Below, in pieces: positions 1 to 9,092 of a DNA stretch of 64,000 bases; position 1 is the stretch's first letter; each line of letters begins with the position of its first letter. Made by a program: the position numbers and the translations under genes. Source of the stretch: Parvularcula sp. BBD 1991-13 (GTDB lineage Bacteria; Pseudomonadota; Alphaproteobacteria; Caulobacterales; Parvularculaceae); the NCBI GenBank assembly GCA_001657385.1, contig LYSZ01000006.1, forward strand, positions 124,001-188,000. Reading direction: 5' to 3'. Under the pieces are notes generated by a model, which did not search any database, was not told the origin of the DNA, and saw only the letters and a program-made list of their open reading frames with translations.

Positions 1-344
1 AGAAAGGCGTTGGGCTGCACCGGCATCACGTGGCATGGCGCAAGATGCGCCGCGACCTGGTCGAGGAGCGCGCGCTGCGCGTCCGAGCCGCCCACATAGC
101 GAGAGGCGTCCGTCCGGCTGCCGCAGGCGAAGAACGTCCGCTGCAACATCATCGCCCCGGTGGTGTCGAGCCGGTCGAGCGCCGTCAGGTCGATCACCAG
201 TTCGCGCCCGACGGAATCGTCGGAAAAATCCCGCAGTTCCTCATCGACCTTGCCAAGATAGCGGGCGCGCCAGTCCCCCTTGGCGAACAGGCGCAGAACG
301 CCGTCCTTGATGCCGATGTCAAAAAACGCCGCCGTCTCCGCCAT
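1..344 (-). CDS. MlaE-family lipid ABC transporter permease, N-terminal part (cut by window edge)
   Basis: The gene runs off the left edge; only about 114 N-terminal residues are visible. They form a STAS-like domain with a VIDLTALDRLDTTGA stretch, the usual signature of the N-terminal STAS extension carried by many alphaproteobacterial MlaE (YrbE) permeases, which work with an MlaF ATPase and an MlaD protein to move phospholipids between the membranes. The membrane part lies outside the window, so the family call rests on this domain only; a free STAS protein is the alternative. The ATG at 344 is used. A near-CtrA motif (CTAA-N7-TTAAC, 351-366) lies just upstream. It is transcribed divergently from the CHASE2 gene. 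Confidence 0.6.
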   Translation of the reverse strand, partial: MAETAAFFDIGIKDGVLRLFAKGDWRARYLGKVDEELRDFSDDSVGRELVIDLTALDRLDTTGAMMLQRTFFACGSRTDASRYVGGSDAQRALLDQVAAHLAPCHVMPVQPNAF

Positions 345-457
345 GGCTTCCTAACGCTTTCTTAACGGCCGCGCCGGCGCGACCTTTGCAATGACCCTGC
401 GTCATATGGTGTTTTAACGCCTGATGTTAAAATCATCCTGAATTCCCGGCGGCGGCT

Positions 458-2788
458 ATGCTAAGACACCCGCGCGGGATTGGAAAACCGCTGAATACGC
501 CTCTCGGGAGATCGGCAGCCTTGGCTAAACGCGTCATCACCAACCAGTTTCAATGGCTTTCAGCGCTCCCGCTCCTCCTGCTCACCGGCCTCCTGGCGAT
601 TGTCGCCCTCGGGGCGGTCGCCGGCGCCCATTCCCCGGACGCGCGCGCCCGCGAGGCCCTGTTCGATTACTTCCAGCGGATCGCCCCGGCGCCGGACGCG
701 GTCGCGGCGGCGGCGGACGTCTTCCACGTCGTCGAGATCGACCAGGCCGCCATCGACGCCGTCGGCCCCTGGCCGTGGCCGCGCACCCTGCTCGCCGATC
801 TCGTCAACAGCGCCTATGACGCCGGCGCGACGGCGGTGATCCTCGCCGAGCCGGTCGATTCCCCGGACCCCCTGTCGCCGGAAACCATCGGCGCATTCTG
901 GCTCTCCGGCGCGGGCGACGAAGCCCTGGCGCAGCAACTGGCGCGCCTGCCGCGCACGGACATCCGCCTCGCCGCCGCCTTCGCGCGCGCGCCGGGGGCG
1001 ATCGCGGTGGCGGCCGACGCCCCCGGCGACCCGCACAGCCCGGATTCTTTCCAACGCACGGACGCGCGCGGGGCGGCCTGGCTCGACGCCGGCGGCGCGC
1101 GCTATCTCGCGCTGCCGGGCGCGCGCTATGTCTATGCGTTGACGCCCGCTCTCGGCGCGGCGGCGCGGCCCGCCGTCGCGGCGCTGGAGCCGGACGGCGA
1201 CGGGACCTTGCGCCGCGCGCCGCTCCTGTGGTCGCTCGACGGCGCGCCCGCCCCGTCGATCGCCCTTGAGGCCGCGCGCCTCGCCGCCGCCCGTAACGGC
1301 GCGCAAAGCGTGGTCGCCCTGGAAATCGATCAGTCCACGGCGCACTCCCAGGGCGAAGGGATCAAGAGCCTGACCGTCGGCGGCGTGCGCCACGCCCTGT
1401 CGGAAACCGGCGCGATCCGTCTGTACCCGCCGCGGCGCCTGCGCGCGCCGACGACCTCGGCCGCGCGCATCCTCGACGGCGCCAGCTCCAACAGCCAGCT
1501 CCGGGACCGCGTCGTGGTGATCGGACGCAGCGCGGACCTGGCCGGCGCGGTCGTCACCGCGCGCGGGCCGCTCGCGCCGGCGGAAGCCCATGCGCTCGCC
1601 GCCGCCCAGCTTTATGCGGGCGCGAGCCCGAAGCGGCCGATCTGGACAGGCTATGTCGAGGCGCTGGCGGTAATGATGTTCGGCGCCGGCGCCATCATGA
1701 TCGGTCAGCGCATGGCGTTCTGGCCGGTCGTCGCTCTCGCCGGCCTCGCCGCCGCAGCGCTCCTGGCCGGCGCCTTCGCGGCGTTTTCGCTCGCGACGGT
1801 CCTCGTCAATCCGCTGCCGCCGGTTGTCGCGCTTTTCATCGGCGCCCTGTCGGTGGCGGGGGGCAAATCCATCGGCGGCGCCCTGCGCGACGATTCCGTA
1901 CGCGGCGCTTTCCACGACGCCCTGCCCGAGCCGGTGATGCAGCGCCTGCGCGAGGACCGGACCGGCGCGCTTCTGAACGGGGTGAAGCGCGACATCACCG
2001 TGCTCGCCTGCGAGCTGCGCCTCGCAGACGACGACCTGCGGCAACTGGAGAACCTGCCCGAGGACGTCGCCATGGTGCTCGCCGCGGCGTCGAACGAGCT
2101 GCGCCACACCATTCTCGACACCGGCGGCGCGGCGGACCAGGCCGACGGGGGCCGCGTGTTCGCCTATTACAACGCGCCGATGGAGCATGCCGATCACATC
2201 CAGACCGGCTGCGCCGCGGCGCTGCGCCTGATCGAAAGCATGGACAAGATCAACGAAGATCTCGACGCCGCGAGCCGCACCCGCGGCGTCCAGGTTCACC
2301 TCGCCATCGGCGTCGCTGTCGGGCCCTGCTTCGCCGGCCCCATGGGCCAGGGGCGCAACAACCGCTATTCGGCCGTCGGCGACGCCGTGGACCGCGCGGC
2401 GTTCCTGCGTAACCAGTCGGCGTATTACGGCCCCGCCATGATCTGCGACGAGGCGGTCTACCGCGCGACGCACCATCATTTCGCCTTCCTGGAACTGGAT
2501 AAGATCCGCACCCGGAACGCTGAGCGGCCGTTCAGCATTTACGCGCTGATCGGCAATCCGTTCATCAAGTCGTCGAAAGGGTTCCGCGCCCTTGACGACG
2601 CGCACCGCGCGTTCCTGAAATCCTATCGCGCCGGCGACCTCGCCGCCGCCCGCGCGCTGCTGGACAAGACGCAAGCAACGCCGGGCGCCGCGATCGCCCT
2701 GTTCGACATTTACCGCCAGCGCCTCGATGACCTGGCGAAGACCGGCGTGCCGGAGAACTGGGACGGCGCGCAAACCGCCGAAGCGTAG
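458..2788 (+). CDS. CHASE2-domain membrane protein with a degenerate class III nucleotide cyclase domain
   Basis: 776 residues. The order is an N-terminal membrane anchor (about 33-52), a long extracytoplasmic CHASE2-type sensor (about 60-380), two or three hydrophobic segments (about 395-470), then a class III adenylate/guanylate cyclase homology domain (about 505-690) and a short helical tail. CHASE2 cyclases normally sense an external cue and make cAMP or cGMP. Here the catalytic set looks lost by eye alignment: first metal Asp is Glu519, second is Gly565, transition-state Asn is Asp645 and Arg is Phe649. The fold motifs VGDAV and a GPCFAGPMG segment remain. It may be a regulatory pseudo-cyclase. 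No good ribosome site precedes the ATG at 458; an in-frame TTG at 521 has GGGAG upstream and is an alternative start. Confidence 0.8.
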   Translation: MLRHPRGIGKPLNTPLGRSAALAKRVITNQFQWLSALPLLLLTGLLAIVALGAVAGAHSPDARAREALFDYFQRIAPAPDAVAAAADVFHVVEIDQAAIDAVGPWPWPRTLLADLVNSAYDAGATAVILAEPVDSPDPLSPETIGAFWLSGAGDEALAQQLARLPRTDIRLAAAFARAPGAIAVAADAPGDPHSPDSFQRTDARGAAWLDAGGARYLALPGARYVYALTPALGAAARPAVAALEPDGDGTLRRAPLLWSLDGAPAPSIALEAARLAAARNGAQSVVALEIDQSTAHSQGEGIKSLTVGGVRHALSETGAIRLYPPRRLRAPTTSAARILDGASSNSQLRDRVVVIGRSADLAGAVVTARGPLAPAEAHALAAAQLYAGASPKRPIWTGYVEALAVMMFGAGAIMIGQRMAFWPVVALAGLAAAALLAGAFAAFSLATVLVNPLPPVVALFIGALSVAGGKSIGGALRDDSVRGAFHDALPEPVMQRLREDRTGALLNGVKRDITVLACELRLADDDLRQLENLPEDVAMVLAAASNELRHTILDTGGAADQADGGRVFAYYNAPMEHADHIQTGCAAALRLIESMDKINEDLDAASRTRGVQVHLAIGVAVGPCFAGPMGQGRNNRYSAVGDAVDRAAFLRNQSAYYGPAMICDEAVYRATHHHFAFLELDKIRTRNAERPFSIYALIGNPFIKSSKGFRALDDAHRAFLKSYRAGDLAAARALLDKTQATPGAAIALFDIYRQRLDDLAKTGVPENWDGAQTAEA

Positions 2789-2819
2789 CCGCGGCCAAAA
2801 CGACGCCGCAAGGCGCGCC

Positions 2820-4016
2820 CTAATCGAACAACCGCCCCCCGTCCCAGGCCCTGCCCGCCGCCAGCGCCGCGACGAGGGCGCCCGCCCCCATCGCCGCCAT
2901 CATCAGATAGGCCGCAGCGGCGCCGCGCGCATCCCAGGCGAGCCCGGCGAGCACGGTGGCGAGGCCCGTGATCGCGCCGACGCCGGTGGTCGACATCAGC
3001 GTCATGCCGGTGTTGATAAGCCGCAGGGGCGCGGCGCGGTCGAGAAATTCGATCGCGCCGAGATAGGCGCAGGCGAAGGTCAGGGCGTGCATCGTCTGTA
3101 CCAGGAACAATATCGCGAGCGGGGGTTCCGCCGCCGTCGCCGCCCAGCGCAGGGCGGCGCCGCCGGCCCCGACGGCGAGCAGCGCCTTGGCGCCGAACCG
3201 GCGCGCCAGCCCCCGCGCGCGGGCGAGCAGCACGATCTCCGCGGCGACGCCCGTCGCCCACAGCAATCCGATGGTCAGCTCGGAATATCCCAGCTCGGCC
3301 CAGCGCAGATAGGAAAAGGCGTAGTAAACCGCATGGGCGCCCTGCGTCAGCCCGGCGGCCAGCAGGACGCCGACGAACACCGGATTGGCCATCAGCCGCG
3401 GCGCCTCGCGCCAGGAGACCGGCCGCGCGCCGCCGCGCGCCCCGGCGCCTTCGGGCAGGGCGAGCGACATCAGGAACGCGAACACCGCCGCCAGCGCCAT
3501 GGCCCAGGCCGCCGCCTCGACGCCGAGCCGGGACAGCGCCGCGCCGCCGACAATCGTGGTCGCAAGGAAAAACCCCGACCCCGCGGCGCGGGTCTGGCCG
3601 TAATGCAGCCAGCCATTGCGGTCCGCGCGCAACACGGCGGAATCGCTGAGCGGCGTCAGCACGCCGAACGCCCAGATCACCATCGCCGCCGCCGCGCCGA
3701 CCGTCGCTTTTCCAGGCGCGAGGAGAAGCCCCGTCGCCGCCGCAGCAAACACGAACGAAACGAGACGCAGCGCAATGCGCTCATCATGCTGATGATCCGC
3801 CCAGAAAGCAATGAGAGGGGCGAACGCCAGCCTTGCGATCAAGGCCGCGCCGGTGATGAAGCCGATCTCCTGCGCGACGAAGCCGCGGCTGTCGAGCCAG
3901 CCGGCGAAGAACGGCAACTGCACGCCGAGCAGCACGTACTGCCCGGCGTAAAACAGGCTGTAACGCAGGCCGACATGATGTTTCGACCAGGAAAACGGCA
4001 ACCGGGGCGGCCTCAT
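2820..4016 (-). CDS. MFS transporter, MFS_1_like / phenylpropionate-permease-like
   Basis: 398 residues with about 12 hydrophobic segments and almost no hydrophilic termini, typical of the compact major facilitator subfamily related to HcaT-type and LacY-like permeases. The first segment (LRYSLFYAGQYVLLGVQLPF) and the following WLDSRGF loop match that subfamily; the loop FWADHQHDERIAL after the third segment resembles the MFS loop 2-3 signature. The substrate cannot be read from sequence. It converges on the CHASE2 gene with 31 bases between the stop codons and is followed upstream by the lipoprotein gene on the same strand (123-base gap), so it may share that promoter. Confidence 0.8.
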   Translation of the reverse strand: MRPPRLPFSWSKHHVGLRYSLFYAGQYVLLGVQLPFFAGWLDSRGFVAQEIGFITGAALIARLAFAPLIAFWADHQHDERIALRLVSFVFAAAATGLLLAPGKATVGAAAAMVIWAFGVLTPLSDSAVLRADRNGWLHYGQTRAAGSGFFLATTIVGGAALSRLGVEAAAWAMALAAVFAFLMSLALPEGAGARGGARPVSWREAPRLMANPVFVGVLLAAGLTQGAHAVYYAFSYLRWAELGYSELTIGLLWATGVAAEIVLLARARGLARRFGAKALLAVGAGGAALRWAATAAEPPLAILFLVQTMHALTFACAYLGAIEFLDRAAPLRLINTGMTLMSTTGVGAITGLATVLAGLAWDARGAAAAYLMMAAMGAGALVAALAAGRAWDGGRLFD

Positions 4017-4139
4017 CCGCCCGGCTTATCGCAATCGCCCGTAACGGTCCAACCGCCTTTACGAACCGGAGAAGCGTTGACGGAAAGCGGCAGGCGTCGG
4101 TTCGCCGGCGGCAAGCGAAAACCGCTGGGCGCCCGGAAC

Positions 4140-4802
4140 CTAGATGCCGGAGAAATTGTTGCCGGCCTTGCGGTCTGGCGCGGCGTAGGTGCGCGAACGG
4201 TCGTTCTCGATCCGCTCGGCGAGGCGGTCGGCCGACTCGCCAAGGGTGCGGATGGCCTGCGCATATTGATCGGCGATCGCCTCCATGGCGATAGGATCGA
4301 CCTCGTCGCCGCGCTCGCGCAGCGCCTTCGCCGCCGCTTCATAGACGCGGCGGTTTTCCCGCAGGGCGCCGATCGCCGTTTCCAGGAGGATGACGTCGTT
4401 CATGGACAGGCGGGGCGCGTAAACGGCCGCGTTCGCGGCCTGATTGAGGGCCGCCGCCTTTTCGAGATTGGCGCCGGCGTCGCTCAGAAGCGCCTTCGAG
4501 CGGTTGTCATAGGCCGACAGCGCGTCCACGTAAATCGCCACGACGTCGGAGAACGACACCCGCTCGCCGCCGCCGGTGATGCGCGACAGGAGCGAGACCG
4601 GCTCCGGCTTGGGCCAGGGGGTCGCCTCGACCGCCGCCACCGCCTGCGCGAGGTGATCGCGCTCGGCGACGACCCCGTCGGGCCTCAGATCCGCCTGGGA
4701 TTTCGCCGGCAGAACGGCGCACCCGCCGCTGAAGATAAGGAAAAACGCCGCGACGGCGCTATTGTGGAGATAAAGCCGTTTGGCCGCGCCTCGACTCCGC
4801 AC
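4140..4802 (-). CDS. Predicted lipoprotein of unknown function
   Basis: About 220 residues. The N-terminus has two positive residues, a hydrophobic stretch (AVAAFFLIF) and a lipobox-like SGGC, so Cys27 or nearby is probably lipidated and the protein anchored in the periplasm. The rest is alanine-rich and strongly helical with no domain I recognise. Two GTG starts are possible: 4817, and 4802 which has GGAG seven bases upstream; the second is used. It is divergent from the prolyl iminopeptidase gene, with a TTAACCAT CtrA-type half-site (4888-4895) between them. Confidence 0.65.
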   Translation of the reverse strand: MRSRGAAKRLYLHNSAVAAFFLIFSGGCAVLPAKSQADLRPDGVVAERDHLAQAVAAVEATPWPKPEPVSLLSRITGGGERVSFSDVVAIYVDALSAYDNRSKALLSDAGANLEKAAALNQAANAAVYAPRLSMNDVILLETAIGALRENRRVYEAAAKALRERGDEVDPIAMEAIADQYAQAIRTLGESADRLAERIENDRSRTYAAPDRKAGNNFSGI

Positions 4803-4887
4803 TAAATCACTCCGCACAAATTACCCCACGCCCGGACGCGCTGCGTATAGTGTTGTAGCGCGCCTCATCGCCCGCTATCTCCATACC

Positions 4888-4895
4888 TTAACCAT
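4888..4895 (+). promoter_or_regulatory. Possible CtrA half-site TTAACCAT
   Basis: TTAACCAT lies between the divergent lipoprotein and prolyl iminopeptidase genes, 20 bases before the iminopeptidase start. In Caulobacter this octamer is a known CtrA half-site. An 8-mer can occur by chance, so this is only suggestive. Confidence 0.3.
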
Positions 4896-4915
4896 AAGCA
4901 AAAGTCAGCCGCCGA

Positions 4916-5917
4916 ATGCCGCAACGATACACCTTATTCCCGCCGATTGAACCGTTCGAGAGCGGGAGGCTCCGCGTATCGGAAATTCATGAACTATATT
5001 ATGAAATTTCCGGCGCAATTGACGGAAAACCGGTGGTGGTCTGCCACGGCGGACCCGGCGGCGGCTCGACGCCGTCCATGCGGCGCTACTTCGACCCCAA
5101 AAAGTACAAGATCATCATTTTCGACCAGCGCGGCTGCGGCCGGTCCACGCCGCACGCGGAATTGCGCGACAATACGACCTGGGCCCTGGTCGAGGACATG
5201 GAGGCCCTGCGCCGGCATGTGGGAGCCGAACGCTGGCAGGTGTTCGGCGGCTCCTGGGGCTCGACCCTCGCCCTTGCATACGCCGAAACGCATCCGGACC
5301 GGGTGACGGAACTGGTGCTGCGCGGCATTTTCACCCTGCGCCGCTCAGAATTGTTATGGTTCTACCAGGAAGGGGCGAGCTGGATTTACCCCGACGCCTG
5401 GGAGGATTTCCTCGCCCCGATCCCGCCGGAGGAGCGCGGCGACATGATCGCCGCCTATTATCGGCGCCTGACCGGCGACGACGCGGCGGAAAAACTGCGC
5501 GCCGCCAAGGCATGGAGCGTCTGGGAAGGCGGCGCGGTGAGCCTCATCCCCTCGGAGGAGCGCATGCAGAGCTTCTCCTCCGACGCCTTCGCCATCGCGT
5601 TCGCGCGCATCGAGAGCCACTTTTTCGCCAATGGCGGGTTTTTCGACCGCGACGACCAGATCCTCGCCAATCTCGACAGGGTGCGCCACATTCCGGCGGT
5701 GATCGCCCAGGGCCGCTACGACGTGGTGACGCCGATGCAGACCGCCTGGGAAATGCACCGGCGCTGGCCGGAGGCGGATTTGCGGATCGTCGCCGACGCC
5801 GGCCACGCCGCCAGCGAGCCCGGCATCGTCGACGTGCTGATCGAGGCGACCAACCGTTTCGCGGACCGGCAGGCCCCCCGCGGTTTCCGCGTCAGTTCAG
5901 GAAAAACGGCGCGATGA
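4916..5917 (+). CDS. pip: Prolyl iminopeptidase (alpha/beta hydrolase, peptidase family S33)
   Basis: 333 residues, the usual length for the bacterial enzyme that removes N-terminal proline from peptides in the cytoplasm. The HGGPGGG oxyanion-hole motif is at about 44-50, the nucleophile Ser113 in GGSWGS, and the acid and base appear in GRYDVVTP and DAGHAASEPG near the C-terminus. The region after the nucleophile (SELLWFYQEGASWIYPDAWE) is the cap domain typical of this family. The gene overlaps the 3' end of the convergent transporter gene by 26 bases. There is no signal peptide. Confidence 0.93.
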   Translation: MPQRYTLFPPIEPFESGRLRVSEIHELYYEISGAIDGKPVVVCHGGPGGGSTPSMRRYFDPKKYKIIIFDQRGCGRSTPHAELRDNTTWALVEDMEALRRHVGAERWQVFGGSWGSTLALAYAETHPDRVTELVLRGIFTLRRSELLWFYQEGASWIYPDAWEDFLAPIPPEERGDMIAAYYRRLTGDDAAEKLRAAKAWSVWEGGAVSLIPSEERMQSFSSDAFAIAFARIESHFFANGGFFDRDDQILANLDRVRHIPAVIAQGRYDVVTPMQTAWEMHRRWPEADLRIVADAGHAASEPGIVDVLIEATNRFADRQAPRGFRVSSGKTAR

Positions 5918-7385
5918 TCGTCGAATAGACGATGACGACGAATATCCCCGTCGTGCACACATACCGCACCAGGAACCGCCAGCGCTGGAACCAGGCTTCC
6001 GACTTGAAGCCGATGGCTTCGCGCGCGGAAGAGGTGGAAACGACCCAGCCGGCGAAAACGGCGGTGATGAAGCCGGCCACCGGCAGAATGATGTCGGTCG
6101 CGGCGCTGAGGAAGTCGAGCAGCACCATGTCCCTGAAAAGCGACATGAAGCCGAGCGGCTGCCAGGTGTTCCAGAAGGTCGCCTGATCCTCGCCGTTCGG
6201 CCCCACCGCAGGCACCTGCGACAGGGCGTTGAGAACGCCGATGCCGAACGCGACAAGGCCGATCGTCGTCGCGGAAATCAGCCGGCGGTCCTCCCGGGTC
6301 TGCTCGTCCACCCACTTGGTCGAGGTCTCAAGAAGCGCGATGGACGAAGTCACCGCCGCGAAAAAGGCGAGGACGAAAAAGGCGAGGCCGAAGACGCCGC
6401 CCACGGGCATCCCCTGAAAGGCCAGCGGCAGGGTCTTGAACATCAGCGTCGGGCCGGCCTCGGCCGCAAGCCCCATGGCGAAAACGATCGGAAAGATGGC
6501 GAGCCCCGCGACGACGCCGACGGCGGTGTCGGCGATCGCCACCGTACGCGCCGCCCGCGGCAGGTCCTGTTCGCTCTTCATGTAAGCGCCGTAGGTCATC
6601 ATCAGCGCCGAGCCGAGGCCGATGGAAAAGAACGCCTGCCCGAGGGCCGCGGAGACGACGGAGCCGTCGGCGGCCCCGCGCAGCAGATCGTCGACCCGGA
6701 CGCCGAGGAGGAAATCCCCGCCGCGCGCGGCGTCGCCCTCGATCAGGGCGAATCCGAGCAGCACCAGCAGGAGGACGAAAAAAGCGGGCATCAGGATGGT
6801 GACGGCGGTCTCGATGCCGCCCTTGACGCCGCGAACGACGATGGCGACGGTGATGATCATGAACAGCGCGTGATAGAAAATCATCCGCGCCGGATCGTTC
6901 AGGAGCGCGCCGAGTTCGGCCGCGACCTCCTCCTGGGACTCGCCGGCGAAGGCGCCGGCGGCAAGGCCGGCAAGCCCGTCGCGCCCGATCGCGGCGAAGA
7001 GGTCGCCGGCGATCATCACCACATAGGCCAGCACCCAGCCCGCGATCACCGAATAGAACGTCAGGATGATAAAAGCGCCGATGATCCCCAGCCAGGATTG
7101 CAGCGCCCACCATGGCGAGCGCCCCTCGGCCCTGGCGATCTTCACCACGCTGCCCACCGCCGACATGCCGCCGCGGCGGCCGATGAACAACTCGGAAACG
7201 AGCACCGGCAGGCCGATCAGCAGGACGCACAGGAGGTAGAACACGACGAACGCGCCGCCGCCGTTTTCCCCCGCGACATACGGAAAACGCCACAGATTGC
7301 CGAGCCCGACCGAGGAGCCGATCGCCGCCAATATAAACGCGGCCTTTGACGACCACTTGTCACCCTCGCGCGCCGTGCCTTGCAT
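5892..7385 (-). CDS. Sodium-dependent transporter, NSS (SNF) family
   Basis: 497 residues, 11-12 membrane helices. The first helix carries the NSS hallmark: SSVGLGNLWRFPYVAGENGG, with the unwound GLGN that binds substrate and sodium. These bacterial LeuT/TnaT/MhsT-like proteins import amino acids or related solutes with Na+. The substrate cannot be assigned. The ATG at 7385 has GGAGGG eight bases upstream. A good promoter (7420-7448) lies 35 bases before it with an inverted repeat in its spacer, so it is probably a single regulated gene. Its 3' end overlaps pip by 26 bases. Confidence 0.93.
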   Translation of the reverse strand: MQGTAREGDKWSSKAAFILAAIGSSVGLGNLWRFPYVAGENGGGAFVVFYLLCVLLIGLPVLVSELFIGRRGGMSAVGSVVKIARAEGRSPWWALQSWLGIIGAFIILTFYSVIAGWVLAYVVMIAGDLFAAIGRDGLAGLAAGAFAGESQEEVAAELGALLNDPARMIFYHALFMIITVAIVVRGVKGGIETAVTILMPAFFVLLLVLLGFALIEGDAARGGDFLLGVRVDDLLRGAADGSVVSAALGQAFFSIGLGSALMMTYGAYMKSEQDLPRAARTVAIADTAVGVVAGLAIFPIVFAMGLAAEAGPTLMFKTLPLAFQGMPVGGVFGLAFFVLAFFAAVTSSIALLETSTKWVDEQTREDRRLISATTIGLVAFGIGVLNALSQVPAVGPNGEDQATFWNTWQPLGFMSLFRDMVLLDFLSAATDIILPVAGFITAVFAGWVVSTSSAREAIGFKSEAWFQRWRFLVRYVCTTGIFVVIVYSTIIAPFFLN

Positions 7386-7419
7386 CTATTTGTCCCTCCC
7401 TCGTGCGCCGTTCCGCCGG

Positions 7420-7448
7420 ACATAACCTAAAAGCGTATTTTTAGACAA
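7420..7448 (-). promoter_or_regulatory. Promoter with internal operator for the NSS transporter gene
   Basis: On the minus strand TTGTCT (7443-7448) and TTATGT (7420-7425) are 17 bases apart. An inverted repeat CTAAAA-6-TTTTAG (7427-7444) fills the spacer and the edge of the -35 box, the position expected of a repressor site. The surrounding 70 bases are much more AT-rich than the genes. The binding protein is unknown. Confidence 0.5.
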
Positions 7449-7550
7449 TTTTTTACGTTTCCTAGCAAATTTATATTTCCGGCAAGGCGCGAATATCGCC
7501 ATGGTGACGTCGGAAGACGATTTCCTCGATCTTCAGGACAGGAGAACGCC

Positions 7551-7919
7551 TTGAAAGAGCCTTTGCACAATCGGGACTTGCATCTCGCCATCGAACAGGT
7601 GGACGGACTTGTGGACGCCGCGGGCGCGGACGGCGCGCGGGAGATCGTCGATGCGTTCCAGCGCTCCACGACGGAGCTTCTGGCCGCCCTGCGCGATCGC
7701 GTCGGCGCGGGCGACCTCGCCGCGGTCGCGACCCACGCCCATGCGGTCAAGGGCTCCGCGGCCAATGTCGGCGCAAAGCGTCTTGCGGAAACCGCCGCCC
7801 GCATCGAACAGGCGAGTCGCGCGGGCGACGCCGCCGCCGTCAGCGCCGCCGTCAACGACGCCGCGGAAGACTTCGACCTGTTCACCATCTGCTTCCATGA
7901 ACATCTGAGCCGGCGGTAA
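7551..7919 (+). CDS. Hpt (histidine phosphotransfer) domain protein
   Basis: 122 residues, a single four-helix Hpt domain. The phosphoacceptor is His64 in THAHAVKGSAANVG, matching the HxxKGSAxxxG motif. Such proteins shuttle phosphoryl groups between hybrid sensor kinases and response regulators in the cytoplasm. The start is TTG at 7551 with AGGAG nine bases upstream (acaggagaacgcc); no ATG fits. No kinase or receiver gene is adjacent, so it is an orphan whose partners lie elsewhere. It resembles ChpT-like relays only in function, not in sequence. It converges on rodA. Confidence 0.85.
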   Translation: MKEPLHNRDLHLAIEQVDGLVDAAGADGAREIVDAFQRSTTELLAALRDRVGAGDLAAVATHAHAVKGSAANVGAKRLAETAARIEQASRAGDAAAVSAAVNDAAEDFDLFTICFHEHLSRR

Positions 7920-7939
7920 AGCCCCGCGCGCTTGCGCCG

Positions 7940-9088
7940 CTACAGCCAGTCCGAGGAGCGATAGGCGTCCTGGTCCCGGCTGACATGGGCGCTCATGACG
8001 ATGCCGAAGCCGGCCATGATGGTCAGCATCACCGTACCGCCATAGGAAACCAGCGGCAGCGGCACGCCGACCACCGGCGCGAGGCCCATGACCATGCCGG
8101 TGTTGATCAGGACGTACAGCGCGAAGGTGGAGGTAACGCCGATCACGGCGAGCCGGGCGAAGTGAAGCTTCGAGCCCATGGCGATGGACAGGCCGACCAG
8201 GACGACGGCGAAGTAAAGCGCCAGCAGGAACATCGCGCCGACAAAGCCGAATTCCTCGCCGAAAATAGTAAAGATGAAGTCCGTCTGCATCTCCGGCAGG
8301 AATTGCAGCTGGCTCTGGCTGCCGAGCATGTAGCCCTTGCCGTCGAGACCGCCCGAGCCGAGGGCGATCTTCGACTGCAGCAGGTGATAGCCCTGCCCCA
8401 GGGGGTCGCGGTCGGGGTTGAGAAAGGTCAGGATGCGTTCGAGCTGATAGGGTTTGAGGAGTTCGAAGCGATAGGCCGCATAGGCCGCGATCACCCCGCC
8501 GCCGACGCCGATCAGGCCGATGCGCCAGCTCAGCCCCGCCACGAACACCGTGATCGCCCCCGTCGCCGCGAGCAACAGCGACGTGCCGAGATCCGGCTGG
8601 ATGAAAACGAGGCCGACCGGCGCGGCGATCATCAGGAAAGGCGGGATGAGATAAAGGATGTGCGAGACCTGCTCCGCCCGCAGCCCGTGATAGTACCGCG
8701 CCAGGGCCATGACGAGGCCGATCTTCATCGCTTCCGACGGCTGGAACTGAAACCCGCCCAGCTCGATCCAGCGGCGCGCGCCCATGTTCACCTCGCCGAT
8801 GAAAGGCACCGCCGCCAAGGCCGCCAGCGCCGCGAAGTAGGTCGGATAAGCGAGCGCCATCCAGTACCGGATGGGAATGAGGCCCACGGCGACCAGGACC
8901 GCGAGCGCCGCCGCGAAGCGCAGCCCGTGCTGCATCGCCCAGGGCTGCCACGAGCCTTCGGCGACGGAATAGAGGGTGACGACGCCGGCGCCCGCAATCA
9001 TGGTCAGGAGAATGATCAGCGGCCAGTGCAGGGCCAGAAGCCGGTCGCGAAAGCCGCGCTGTCGCCCGGGCAGGATGAGCGAATTCAT
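7940..9088 (-). CDS. rodA: Rod-shape-determining peptidoglycan glycosyltransferase RodA
   Basis: 382 residues, about ten membrane helices, SEDS family. The conserved loop GSGGLDGKGYMLGSQSQL followed by LPEMQTDFIFTIFGEEFGF contains the Asp that is essential in RodA and FtsW (in QTDF). RodA polymerises lipid II during lateral wall growth, working with the transpeptidase PBP2 encoded immediately upstream, four bases away. It is the last gene of the mreB-mreC-mreD-mrdA-rodA run, which gives the RodA rather than FtsW assignment. Confidence 0.96.
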   Translation of the reverse strand: MNSLILPGRQRGFRDRLLALHWPLIILLTMIAGAGVVTLYSVAEGSWQPWAMQHGLRFAAALAVLVAVGLIPIRYWMALAYPTYFAALAALAAVPFIGEVNMGARRWIELGGFQFQPSEAMKIGLVMALARYYHGLRAEQVSHILYLIPPFLMIAAPVGLVFIQPDLGTSLLLAATGAITVFVAGLSWRIGLIGVGGGVIAAYAAYRFELLKPYQLERILTFLNPDRDPLGQGYHLLQSKIALGSGGLDGKGYMLGSQSQLQFLPEMQTDFIFTIFGEEFGFVGAMFLLALYFAVVLVGLSIAMGSKLHFARLAVIGVTSTFALYVLINTGMVMGLAPVVGVPLPLVSYGGTVMLTIMAGFGIVMSAHVSRDQDAYRSSDWL

Positions 9089-9092
9089 GGCG

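Noticed and set aside
407-434. TTAACGCCTGATGTTAA before the CHASE2 gene as a CtrA box
   Set aside because: The two TTAA are nine bases apart, not the seven of the consensus.
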